DNA of 64,000 bases from Armigeres subalbatus (taxonomy: Eukaryota > Arthropoda > Insecta > Diptera > Culicidae), in contig NC_085141.1 in assembly GCF_024139115.2 (NCBI RefSeq), positions 374,262,995-374,326,994 of the forward strand. The letters run 5' to 3'. The position numbers and the translations under genes were made by a program. The notes under the pieces were generated by a model. It was not told the origin of the DNA and did not search any database. It saw only the letters and a list, made by a program, of their open reading frames with translations. Position 1 is the first letter of the stretch; every line of letters starts with the position of its first letter. Below are positions 11,442 through 22,221 of this stretch, one piece after another.

Positions 11442-13204
11442 TCCAGCTTTCCACGCTCGCCATAATGGCGGATGCTATAAATATTTTGACAGTAACTGCT
11501 TCCAGACATTGAACTGAAATTCCGCTTTTAGCAAACCAGCAAACCATGAAACTTTGGTAACCAATACCTACGAGTTGTTTAATTATTGTGAAAATGAAAA
11601 TGATTTTTTATTAGAGAAGCTGCAGCTATTTCGATAAAAACTAAATCATTTACTAAAATTATTTCATACATTTCAGGAATCGAATAAGGTGCATGAAATT
11701 TACTGAATCTATAATTAAGGCGTTGAATGCAGTTCCTAGCATACCAGGTTCCAAGATCTCTACGAATTGCATAGAATATCGTTCTACTCGTCAAAGGTTC
11801 TGAGATGGAAAAAACGAAACTACGTTAGAAATTTTCACTGATCAATTCGCATTTCCAAGCATCATAGAATATTGCTCTGTGAGCTTATTATTAAGGCTAA
11901 ATTACAGTTCGGAAAACGTGTCGCGAAATTTGGCCCCCATGCATTTTCAAAAAGGGCCTTTGAATCCCGCTCTTAACTTAACTGAAAACAGCCTTCCCCC
12001 AATCGTATTCTAAATTCAACCCTTTTTTATTTATTAAATAAGCGATGAACTTATAACAAACATAGAAAATAACAGAAATAAAGTTTATAGAAACAAAATT
12101 ACTAAATGCCCTTTGAAATGTTTTTTTTTCTAGACGATCAAAATTAATTGGTTACTTAAATGCTAATGACAAATTCAGTTGATACAGTCATGAATCACAT
12201 AATTTTTCTAAACTGCAAAACTGTAGCGCCTTGTTTGAGCAATTCGAGATGGTGAGAAATAAAATAAACCAGATAGTAATTCTCCCCAATCATGCTAAAC
12301 GATAATATTTAATTATTTCTAAGTCGACTAAGTCGAGTCAAGTAAGAGACAATGAAGACGACCTTACTGTTGAGGTCGTAATATGTATCTGTCGTGGTAC
12401 AATTAGGAGGTGGAATTAAATGGGATTGTACAAACTTGTCTTATGACAAGTCTTAAGTAATGTTAAACGAGCAGAATATTTTTTTGGTAATTTCAGTTGT
12501 CCTTGGAGGAAAAATTATTTGAAAATCATCCTAAACGAAATAATTAAATATTGTCGTTTAACATGATTGGGGAGAATTACTATCTGGTTTATTTTATTTC
12601 TCGCCATCTCAAATTGCTCAAACAAGGCGCTACAGTTCTGCAGTTTAGAAAAATTATGTGATTCATGATTGTATCAACTGAATTTTCATTAGCATTAAGT
12701 ATACAATTAATTTTGTTCGTTTCAAAGGATTTGAGTACGGAAAACGAAATTCCCGCCCCTTTGAAAATGCATGGGGGGCACATCTCGCGACACGTTTTCC
12801 GAACTGTAATTTAGACTTAATAATAAGCTCACATGGCAATATTCTATGATGCTTGGAAATGCGAATGAATCAGTAAAAAAATTTAACGTAGTTTCGCATT
12901 TTCATCTCTACTGTTGGAACCTTTGTTATAGATTTAATTATAGATTCAGTAAATTTCATGCACCTTATTCGTTTCCTGAAATGTATGAAATAATTTTAGT
13001 AAATGATTTAGTTTTTATCGAAATGGCTGCAGCTTCTCTATAATAAAAATTCATTTTCATTTTCACAATAAATAAACAACTCGTAGGTATTGGTTACCAA
13101 AGTTTCATGGTTTGCTAAGAGCGAAATTTCAGTTCAATGTCTGGAAGCAGTTACTGTCAAAATATTTATAGCATCCGCCATTATGGCGAGCGTGGAAAGC
13201 TGGA
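11442..13204. mobile_element. Long foldback element, TCCAGCTTTCCACGC family
   Basis: About 1.76 kb whose two halves are inverted copies over most of their length. The left arm starts TCCAGCTTTCCACGCTCGCC; the right arm ends with its complement GGCGAGCGTGGAAAGCTGGA at 13204. Many internal segments pair, for example 12240-12320 with 12530-12620 and 11500-11720 with 12930-13140. No coding capacity recognised. It lies in the second intron of the P-like gene, 29 nt from the third exon. The MITE at 17819-18046 has the same ends. Confidence 0.75.
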
Positions 13205-14247
13205 TAAAGTCGTGTTCTGATTTTAATTTCAAGGCGATTCGAGACTCGAAAGAATTGACTGCAAAACAACGTCACCCGAATTTTGTTTACGGGTTCGTCA
13301 GGAATATCAACGCCGTACAATGGCTATGGGACAAGTTGAACAACGAATTTGGCTACGAGAATCTTTCAACAAACCATCTTTGCCAAGATCCCAATGAAAA
13401 TTTGTTCTCAGAAGTAAGGCGTCGATGCGGCCGAAATGATTCACCTAATGCTGTTCAATTTGCAGCAGCATTGAAAAGTGCGACAATCGCTGCGAACGAG
13501 AAAATACAAGGAAGCAATTGTGAATCCGACAATGCCGTACCACTATGTGACTTCAATGATATGGAATTAGAAGATCTTTGGGAAATGGAGGAATACTCGC
13601 TGCATTTCAAATACAAACTACGACCACTAAAATCTGCAAATTCTAACTTCACCAACAAGGAACTCAACGGCCTTACCTATATTTTAGGAGCGACTGTTGT
13701 AAAGCTATCACACAGTAAGTGTCGACAACGTTTGACTACTGATCGAGAGAATCTGGATAAAAACGATCGAGTATATTGCTTCAGCACATTAAAAAATGCC
13801 TCTTGCTATCCAAGCACGTTATTATTCGAAATAGGACTACAGGCATTTACCGCATACAAGCAAAAATTTAGGAAATTCCTATATCAAAATCGACGCAATG
13901 TTAAAACACGTCTAAAGCAATACATTATTTACGATAATTTCTGTGATGAGATGTGTCAGAAATGCTTCGAAACGATTCTAGATAAGATTTTTAACACATT
14001 CATTCAAGGGTTTTTAAGGGAAGTAAAACTATCTCTGCGTATGAAACAAAAGGCTAAGCGTGATGGTAAGCGCAACCGAAAAGCTGTTCGTATGAATTTA
14101 CCTAGACAGATGAAAGTGTAACACCTACAATTTGCACCGTCCGTTATGAAAGTCATTATAACTAGTTGGTCGTAAGGAAAAAAAATCATAAATATACCTA
14201 CAAACACTTTTCTCCATCATCACATTTTTTCTGAATCACCCTTCGCC

Positions 14248-14253
14248 TTTATT
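14248..14253 (-). terminator. Candidate minus-strand poly(A) signal
   Basis: AATAAA on the minus strand about 280 nt beyond the stop of the small coding fragment ending at 14533. Could mark that transcript's end; may be chance. Confidence 0.25.
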
Positions 14254-14532
14254 TACAATTCACGGTCAGGCTCACCGATCTCTTAAAATGCCACGGCATC
14301 AGCAATATTTTACACAATTTAGAAAACCTCGAGCTTTGTCGTGGTACTTGTAATTGATGATTTTTCACAGAATATACATTTTCGGATACACCCACATCCT
14401 CCTGATTGTGGAATATGCGTCGAGTAGTCAACAAAAATAATTCCACTTCTTTGCAACCATAATTTATTGTCAAACAACAAACACCGGTGCAATTGAAATC
14501 ACAATGATGATTTTTACAGAAAACACTCTAGC

Positions 14533-14709
14533 TTAATTCATAGTACGGGAACCTCCAGTATAATTGAACGGTTGCGGCAACACATCACTTTCAAAATCAG
14601 TTACAACTATCGGTTCTGTCGACTGGGCTGTTCCCCACTTCAATTAGCAGTCTCTGTTGCATTCCAGATTTTTGTGCATCGAGAGTGAGAGAGTTACTCT
14701 CCGAAGACG
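14533..14709 (-). pseudogene. Unrecognised C-terminal coding fragment
   Basis: On the minus strand, after a possible acceptor (AACAG at 14710-14714), the sequence reads as Ser/Thr-rich protein and, after a one-frame slip near 14600, continues as a short Asp/Pro/Gly-containing tail ending at TAA (14535-14533). No domain recognised. It might be the end of the gene whose other decayed exons lie at 18444-18052. Weak call. Confidence 0.25.
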
Positions 14710-14849
14710 CTGTTATTTCCGAAAATGGTAACGATTATTTACAATGTCATCAAATGCAAAATCTCATTCAACTTGCCTTTTCTTGCTTTTCGAATATAAT
14801 CACAAAAATCGATTCTGTAATCCATAATCCTAGCTCCTGGAAGTTGAGT

Positions 14850-15403
14850 TCAAGCATAATTTTTCATAACGACGTATGTAACAAAAGTAAACAAAACGGG
14901 GTTTTTAATACAACGTGACAATCACACGCGGCTTTATATAATACGTATCGATTTTACTGATTTCAGATCTTAAAATTCTTTAATTCAATCTTTTTGCGAA
15001 TCGACGTATGTAAAAATTTCTATTTTTGAAGTCTCACTGTTACATACGTCGCTTTAACATATGGGAACTGAGAGCGACCTATGTAACAAAAAAAGCAAAA
15101 CAAAACAAAACTGCAGTTGCGTCAATCGTGCACTATGGAAAACCGACCAATGTACACCGACGTACGTGTAGCATACCGGTGTATGTATAATTTTATCGTT
15201 TTTAACAGTGAATTTGAATGAACTAAGCTTTGCTGTGAAGCACGCTTATTACGTGTCATGTAATGACGCATGCCAGCGGAAAAAAGTATTGAAAAAAGAT
15301 TTAGTTTTAAAACAGTTTTAGAAAAAGTTTTGCCAACTTTCTGCAAAGGATTTCTCGAATCCTCATAATTGTTACATACGTCGTTATGAAAAATTATGCT
15401 TGA
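14850..15403. mobile_element. TIR element with repeated CGACGTATGTAAC motifs
   Basis: 554 bp bounded by TCAAGCATAATTTTTCATAACGACGTATGTAAC (14850-14882) and its exact complement (15371-15403). The CGACGTATGTAA motif recurs inside on both strands near 15001, 15041 and 15077, like subterminal transposase-binding repeats. No coding sequence. Confidence 0.7.
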
Positions 15404-16300
15404 GTTATCCGCTGAGTAGACGATTAACTTTTTCGTCGGAACACTGTCCGGAAAATGGAAATAAGATCCCTAAAAACGCAAATGATCGACTATGTCACGG
15501 TCCAAACAACATCCAATAGTTAAACAACAAATGAGTGTGTGTGCGTAACAGCAATAAGTTGACAGATAAAAAGGTGTAGTTTTCCAAAATGTCTTATTTG
15601 TTTTTGGAATAAAATATTATTGTTGCATTGCGCATTTCTGTATTACTTTCTATTTATTTTTGAATCTAATATTGCTAGGCGATAGCATAAAAGTAGTGTT
15701 ACATGACACGGTTGTTGTTTTGTGTTAAATTACTCGTTATTTTAAGTATCGCACATTGAATATTTTTTCATCATACCAATTAGGTTCTTTTAACGAAATC
15801 GTCTTGATATGCATATCTTTTTTAGGTGGTCAAGCGGCAAACAGATAGCGCTAGTGTTCTAACGTATATGAATTTGAATTAATTACAATGATTTTTAAGT
15901 AAATTTGTTCTAAGTGAGACGTCTGTTTCTCTGTGTTTATACTATCCGGGTATTGTTGCATCAAAAACGAGTTTGGGGTCAACCAGGCGAATAGCCATTT
16001 AGTATGATTTTTAACCTATTTGGTAGAGTCCTATAAGAAGAGTAACGTCATGTGCCACGTTTGACAGGTCTCCTGCTCGTTTGGAACGCGCATTTGTATG
16101 GAACTGACAGACGATTCTGTTCCAATTCTGACACTTGACGACGAGCCGGTGACAAGCGCGGTGTCATCATCATCAATAGACATAGCCCGCTGTCATCATT
16201 GAAATGCAGTATGAAAAAATATTATAGCCCGGGACATCCTGGCTACGATCTGGCGATGGGCTAAACAATAGCATGTCAATAGCCTGCTTGACGACACTGT
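15404..16300. other. Non-coding stretch, no element boundary seen
   Basis: AT-rich with a GC-richer patch at about 16050-16260. I see no open coding segment and no convincing inverted or direct repeat. Confidence 0.4.
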
Positions 16301-17283
16301 TACACTGAAGATATTTTACACGCCCATGCTATTGGTTTTACACGTGAATCCTCACTATTTGAGATACATATTGAAGCAACGTGTAAAACCAGTCTCAAAT
16401 GTCAAAAAATAAATCGTTCAATAGATTAGAATCGCATTATGATCTCACGTGTGAAACACGTTAAAATGCCGTAGACAGTCTGAGAAAATGTATGATAATT
16501 TCACGTGTTTATCACGTGGATTCATTGTGTGTTTTGCGAAAATAGTCGTTTTAGATAATAATAAATTAATCTTCGAGTCTATATAGAGGACTACTAATAA
16601 AACAAATTAAACACATTGGTAGTTCTAAACATGAACATTTATTGATATATTTATGTATGTTATCTCCTTTTGAATGCTCACTGAAACAGAACATGATTGT
16701 TCTGAGAACATGATGATGCGCTATCTGAGATCTGAACATTTGATTCCAGAAAACAAAAACATATAGTAAACAACAAAACAGGCTTCCACTTGTAGCATTA
16801 TTGTAATACCACTTGGTACTCCTCAGCCGTGCGATTGTACTTATAGAACTGTCGAGGAATGGTGGGATCTGTAATACAAATTGAAGAAAAATAGAAAGAA
16901 GAAAAATAGAAATAAGAAAAACTTCTTGAAAAAAATGATTATAAACATACCTTTTAGCTTACTGGTTTTTGCTGTAGTTCGGGAGAATAAAACAAATTAA
17001 CCTAGATCTTGTTTATTTCGCACATTGCAGGAACTTTGGTAATCATGATTACTTTTCTTTATATGATTGTCTTCTACCGCGTGTCAGAACACTGTTCAAA
17101 ATAGGTTCAGTAGTCAACGATGTGCAAAACACGTTATATTGTGTAGAAATATCCAGTGGTATCGATTCAATATTATTTCTCAACATTTTAACGTGGAATG
17201 TTATTGAATTTTTGAATTGAAATAACACGTTCGATTAACGTGTAAAGGAATATTAAAGAAGCGTGTAGAATATTTTCAGTGTA
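16301..17283. mobile_element. TIR element with TACACTGAAnATATT ends and internal CACGTG motifs
   Basis: About 983 bp between TACACTGAAGATATTTTACA (left) and the complement of TACACTGAAAATATTCTACA (right end, to 17283). The interior repeats CACGTG/ACACGT words many times on both strands (for example 16341, 16446, 16501, 17129, 17237). No coding sequence: a non-autonomous DNA element is likely. Confidence 0.6.
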
Positions 17284-17340
17284 TTATAGTCACTGTACTA
17301 TTTGGTATAAATTTATTTCTGAGTGACACGCTTACTTCAG

Positions 17341-17514
17341 TTCACCCAAATATGGGTGAAGAGTACCCAAAATCGCCAAAAAGTGCACATACCTAAATAT
17401 GGGTGAATTGCCATTTACCCATATTTGAGTACAAGTGCTTCACGGCAGAATCGGTAATGTTTACCTATTTATGGGTATTCTATTTTAGGTGAAATTGACT
17501 CAAATATGGGTGAA
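17341..17514. mobile_element. MITE built of ACCCAAATATGGGT repeats
   Basis: Starts TTCACCCAAATATGGGTGAA and ends CTCAAATATGGGTGAA. The short palindromic word ACCCAAATATGGGT and variants recur about five times within 174 bp. Confidence 0.55.
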
Positions 17515-17818
17515 CCCGAGGGTGAACCAATTTGCTACGGAAATTTAAAATCATGTTGGATAAAATTGATCAAATTATTTTATTTATTTCGAGATTGATT
17601 TATATAATTTAATGTAGGTTCGGAACCGAAACCGGAACAGATGCTAGTTGGCACCTGTTGGAACGAACGTACTAATATATCCATCAGCAGCAAGTTCGAT
17701 GCAGTATGGTGAAACGAACGTCACTCGCATCAGGAAATGGATTACCACTTAGCGGACAATAGAGGCACAAGTTTAACGACATGCCATTCCAGATCTTGTG
17801 GCAGCATGAATGATGGTA

Positions 17819-18046
17819 TCCAGCTTTCCACGCTCGGTAATGGCGGCTTGTCGGTGTGTAAAAATCAATCAGTCACTGTACTTTTTGACACTAGCTGGAG
17901 GAAAACTCACTGGCGAAAAGGCCTTTTTTCCCTTCCCCTCACCCAGAAACGCCAGTGAGCTTTCCTCCAGCTAGTGTCAAACAGTACAGTGACCGATTGA
18001 TTTTTACACAGCAGCAAGCCGCCATTACCGAGCGTGGAAAGCTGGA
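17819..18046. mobile_element. MITE, TCCAGCTTTCCACGC family, TA target duplication
   Basis: 228 bp with ends TCCAGCTTTCCACGCTCGGT / complement, flanked by TA at 17817-17818 and 18047-18048, as for Tc1/mariner-type insertion. Arms pair over about 100 nt. Same ends as the 1.76-kb foldback at 11442-13204. Confidence 0.75.
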
Positions 18047-18051
18047 TAGGA

Positions 18052-18444
18052 GCACTAGCTGTATAAAAGATTCATCAGGGGCAGCTTCAGATTAATAACG
18101 CGAATCAAACTTTCATTCGCAGCAGACACATCAAAGTTCGGGAACATATCTAAAATCAAAATGAAATCCATGGTTATCCCATTGCAAATTAAATTTTAAT
18201 CAAATAACTTACCTTTCAAATCAATATCTTTATCCGAATTATTATTCAGCAACAAAGAAACTTCCCTCCGCGGACGGTTGTTCTTCACCAACTCCGTCGT
18301 TTAAATTTTTCGTCCATCTTCATTAAATTGATTTTTTTGTTTCCTCGGTTTATTCCTATCTCTGCTCACTCTCAATATCTGTTTGCTTTTCCTCCTTCTT
18401 GCCTTATGACCTGAGGATTATTCATCATCCTGCTTTGAATCCAT
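18052..18444 (-). pseudogene. Decayed basic protein fragment, two exons
   Basis: Minus strand: from ATG at 18444 a Lys/Arg-rich reading frame runs to a consensus donor (GTAAGT at about 18212), with an acceptor (TTTTAG near 18150) and continuation to TAG at about 18052. Two in-frame TAA codons (near 18420 and 18303) break it. Splice sites and amino-acid bias suggest a real former gene; no domain recognised. Confidence 0.3.
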
Positions 18445-18519
18445 CAACAATTCAGATGATTAATATCCTTATGTACACAATCAACTATCATAATAAAAAA
18501 TACGCAGTTTTCTTAAGCT

Positions 18520-21100
18520 AAGCTAATGCTAAGCTAAATCTAAGCTAAATCTAAGCTAAATCTAAGCTAAAGCTAAGCTAAAGCTAAGCTAAAGCTAGGC
18601 TAAAGCAAAGCTAAAGCTAAGCTAAGCTAAAGTTCAAAGCTAAGCTAGTTGGTTAAAGCTAAGCTTAAAGCTGTTTAAAGCTGCTAAAGCTGTTTAAAGC
18701 CGCTTAAAGCTAAGCTAAAGCTTGCCCAGCCCCAGCTGCCCCAAGTCTGTCCCAAAGTCCCACCAGCCACCAGCGCCCCACCAGCCCTAGCTAGTTCAGT
18801 CTCCCCAGTTGCCCTGTGCCCTGCCCCGCGCCCCGGGGTCTGGGCCCAGCTGGCCCGGGCCCCAGCCCCAGCCCGGCCCCAGCCCGTGGCCCAGCCCCGC
18901 CCCCAGCCCGCTCCAGTCCGCCCCACCAGCCCCAGCCTGCCCAGCCCAGCTCAGCCCCACCAGCCTGGCCTCAGCCTGGGCCCCAGCCCTGGCCCCCAGC
19001 CCGTGCCTGGCCCTGCCTGGCCCCAGCTGGGCTCCAGCCCAGTGCCCGGCCCCAGCCTGGGCCCCAGGTGCCCGCCAGCCCGCCCTGGCTCAGCCTCCAG
19101 CCCTGCCTGGCCCGCCCTGGCCCCCAGCCCGGGGTCAGCCCGGCCTCCAGCCTCCTGGCCCAGCCTGGGCTCAGTCTGCCCCGCCTCCGCCTCAGCCCCT
19201 GGGCTCCAGCCTCCCAGCCTCCCCAGCCCTGCTCAGCCTGCCTGCTCCAGCCCGCCCCCAGCCTCAGTCTGGCCTCAGCCTCCTGCCTGCAAAGCCTGCC
19301 TCCCGGGGCTCAGCCTGCCTCAGCCTGGCTCAGCCTCCGCTCAGCCTCCGCCTCAGCCTGCCTCAGCCTGGCTCAGCCTGCCTGCGCTCAGCCTGCCCGT
19401 GCCTGGCTCAGCCTGGGCTCAGCCCCAGTCTGGCTCAGCCTGGCCTGCTCAGCCTGCCAAACCCGCCCTGCCCTGTGCTCAGCCTGGCCCCAGCCCCGCC
19501 CAGTGCCTGGGTCCCCAGCCCAGCCTGCCCCCAGGGCTCCAGCTCATTCTGCCCACCAGCCCCTGGGCTCAGCCGCCGGCTCAGCCTGGGCTCCAGCCTG
19601 GCCCCAGGCCCAGCTCCAGCCCCAGCCCAAAACCTGGGCCAGCTCAGCCCCTGGCCCCAGCCCGGCCCGTGCCTCAGCTCACCAGCCTGGGCTCAGCCCG
19701 GCCCCCAGCCCCGCCTCAGCCTGGGCCCGTGCTCCCAGCGCCCGCCTCAGCCACCCAGCCTGGGCCCAGCCCCGGCCCAGCCTGCCCAGCCAGCCCACCA
19801 GCCTCCTGCCTGTGCCCGCCCAGCCTGGCTCAGCCTGGGCTCTCAGCCTGGCTCAGCCTGGGCTCAGCCTGGCCTCCAGCCCGCCTCCAGCCTCCGCTCA
19901 GCCAGCCCCTGGGGCCAGCCAGCCTGGCCTGCTCCAGCCTGCGCCTCAGCCCGGCCTGTGCCTGGGCTCAGCCTGGGCTCAGCCTGGGCTCAGCCTGCCT
20001 GCGCCAGTGCCTGGCTCAGCCTGGCTCAGCCTGCTCAGCCTGCACCAGCCTGCTCAATGCCTGCCTCAGCCTGGGTCAGCCTGCCTGCCCAGCCCTCAGC
20101 CCGTGCCCAGTCCTGGGTCCACCAGCCCGGCCCAGCCCCAGCCCCAGCACTGTGCCTGGCTCTGCCTGGCCCCAGCCCCGGCCCTCAGCCCCACCCAGCC
20201 CAGCCCCGGAGCCCGTCAGTCTGCCCCAGTCCTGCCCGGCCCCAGCCCATTCAGCCTGCTCCCAGCCCGCCCCAGCCTGGGCCCCAGCCTGGCCTGCCCA
20301 CCAGCCCGGCCTGCTCCAGCCCACCAGCCTGCCCAGCCTGCCTGCCTGGCCCAGCCCTGCCTCAGCCTGGCTCCAGCTCCCTGCTCCGGCCCCAGCCTGG
20401 GCCTCAGCCCGCCCAGCCCTGGGCTCAGCCCTCCGCCCTGCTCAGCCCCAGCCTCAGCTCAGCCTGGGCTCCCAGCCCAGGCTCCGCCCCTCAGCCTGCC
20501 CTCCAGCCCCGCCTCAGCCCGTGCTCAGCCAGTGCCCCGTCTCAGCTCCGCCTGCGCCCTGGCCTGCCTGCCTGGCTCGCCCTCAGCTCAGTCTCCGCCT
20601 CAGCCAAACCTGCGCCCAGCCTCACCAGCCTGCCTCAGCCTGCCTCAGCCCGCCTCAGCCTCAGCTCAGCTCCGCCTCCCGGCCTCGCCCGCTCAGCTGC
20701 ATCAGCCAACAGCCTGCCTCCGCCCAAGCCAGCTCAGCTGGCCTCAGCCTGCCTCGCTCAAAATGCCCTGTTTTTGCTTCAGCTAAGCTGGGCTCAGTTT
20801 AAAGCTCAGCCGTCAGCCTGCTTGAAGCTTTTAAGCTCAGCTCGGCTTCAGCCTGCGCTCAGCCTGGGCTCAAAGCCTGCTCAGCTCGTCAAAGCCTCGT
20901 GCTTAAGCTTTAAAGCTCGCTCAAAGCTCGCTTTAAAGTTAAGTTGTGCTCGTCAGCTAAAGTTGCTTGAAGCTTAAATAAGTCAGTTGTTTAAAGCTAA
21001 GCTCAGCTGCTCGTGCCTTGCTAAAGTGCTCGTTCAGCTCAAGCTTAAAGCGTTTTCGCTGCCGTTTAAAGCTAAAGCGTTTTCAGCTCAAATGCTAACG
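18520..21100. repeat. AGCTAA-type satellite with a C+G-rich core
   Basis: The left flank (18520-18722) and right flank (about 20780-21100) are short tandem words such as AGCTAA, AAGCTAA and TTTAAAGCT. Between them about 2 kb turns into strongly C-biased sequence built from CAGCCTGG, GGGCTCAG, CAGCCC and CCAGCC, roughly three-quarters G+C by eye, with a gradual change at both margins. Long open frames of up to 722 codons exist on the plus strand in all three phases, made only of Pro/Ala/Ser/Leu/Gln. This is what stop-free repeats give, so no gene is called. The tract may be a real GC-rich satellite variant or a sequencing artefact of the flanking repeat. Confidence 0.8.
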
Positions 21101-21532
21101 GTCTTCGGTGTTTCGAGGTAACTATTAGAGTTATCTGCTTCTTTAGAGATTGTGCTTTCAGAACCCATATAACAATGTTGCTGGTTGCTACATTGCACAT
21201 TTTCAATCTACTAGATTGATTAACTATCTTTTTTTCCTCATTATTTCGATAACAATAAGCAAAAAGCAAGTTTTATTTTCGATATGAGGATGTTTTAAAC
21301 AACCGGTATGCAAATAGTTGTCAAAAGACATCTAGGGGAAAATATGTGAACTAATATTTTTCTTCGCAAGAAATTTTAGTTTTTTTCTTTCTCTTCAGTC
21401 TATCGGAATACGGTATGAAGAGAAGAAATTTTTGGAAAGAGAAAGAGAATTTATAAATCTCTTTTTATAAAGAAATTTTTCAATTTTTTCTTAATCCTTC
21501 GGAATTCAGCTGCAGGACCCTTCTTTTATAGG

Positions 21533-21775
21533 TACAGTCGGGATTCGCTGGTTGGGATTTTAATACTTGGGTCACTTTTTAGTTGGGCCATGGCAAAGCA
21601 ACGGTACGTCAAAATTCAATGTAAACACGGAAAACGGGATTGGGCGTCACTGGACATCATTTGTGATGTTCAAGTCGAAATACACGTGTTCAAATGGCTG
21701 TCAGTTGGCCCAACTAAAAAACCGAATTCGTTAGTTGGGCCGAGGTCGTTGCCCAACCAGCGAATCACGACTGTA
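21533..21775. mobile_element. MITE with TACAGTCGnGATTCGCTGGTTGGG ends
   Basis: 243 bp: TACAGTCGGGATTCGCTGGT at the left and ACCAGCGAATCACGACTGTA at the right; outermost TA is likely the target duplication of a Tc1/mariner-type MITE. Inner AGTTGGGCC / GGCCCAACT words also pair. It lies upstream of gene A. Confidence 0.7.
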
Positions 21776-22077
21776 AATGCTATTGCATTAAAAAAAAACA
21801 TTACGTGTGGACAATATTCGCGGCTAATGCACCCTATTCATCATCTCACATGCGCTCCCTCTGTTTGTGGACAGCTTTGACAGCTGCGGAAGAACTTTAC
21901 GAAATCCGCAAGATGGAAAATTTTAAAAAGATCCGCAATATCGTCGGTGCAAAAAATAGGTCGATTGATGAATCTCGAGTGCTCCGATTTCGTCGGTCGA
22001 ATTGTGACATTTTATGCATCAGTTGAAAAAACATCGCACTGGTGTTTGCTCGCACGGGTTTTCGCAGCTGTTTTTAG

Positions 22078-22082
22078 TCAGT
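22078..22082 (+). promoter_or_regulatory. Candidate initiator (TCAGT) for gene A
   Basis: TCAGT matches the arthropod initiator, 140 nt upstream of the gene A start codon. GGACA about 26 nt downstream resembles a downstream promoter element but is two bases off the canonical spacing. No TATA box seen. Confidence 0.25.
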
Positions 22083-22221
22083 CTGTCTGCTGCGCTGCTG
22101 CTGCGGACAAAGTGAAAATTTTGTTTCGTTTGTTTATTTTGTGAACTTGAAGTGAAGTTTTGAAGTCCGTCGGCTAGCATCAGCAAGTAGAACAAAATAC
22201 GTACGGTAAAATCGTCTCGCA

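Larger units (their letters stand above)
7816..14121 (+). pseudogene. P-element-like (THAP9-type) transposase, three exons, no THAP exon found adjacent
   Basis: Exons 7816-8583, 8870-9439 and 13234-14121 join in phase 0 with consensus sites, giving about 740 codons. Order of features: a Lys/Arg/Glu-rich coiled coil; the Leu-Pro ... Trp segment; a first acidic site in Val-Ser-Ile-Asp-Gly-Met-Ser-Ile (family members usually have Asp-Glu-Met); a second in Thr-Met-Asp-Gln-Cys-Thr-Thr-Asn; the Asp-Thr-Pro-His-Leu-Leu-Lys GTP-binding-region segment; and the late Gln-Asp-Pro-Asn-Glu-Asn-Leu-Phe-Ser segment with the third acidic residue. The exons are largely open, so catalytic decay is limited, but no start codon or THAP domain is attached: an in-frame TAA sits just upstream at 7804. 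The first intron carries a MITE and the second about 3.8 kb of foldback elements. The THAP exons at 1-628 are candidate N-terminal exons. It could be an immobile relic or a domesticated gene. Confidence 0.65.

Noticed and set aside
15122..15346. Short minus-strand protein inside the 14850-15403 element
   Set aside because: No domain; lies within a TIR element whose interior is repeats of CGACGTATGTAAC.
18809..20977. Open frames of 638-722 codons in all three plus-strand phases
   Set aside because: Composition is only Pro, Ala, Ser, Leu, Gln, Trp and Cys, and all three phases are open together, as expected from a stop-poor C-rich repeat. No domain, splice logic or start context.
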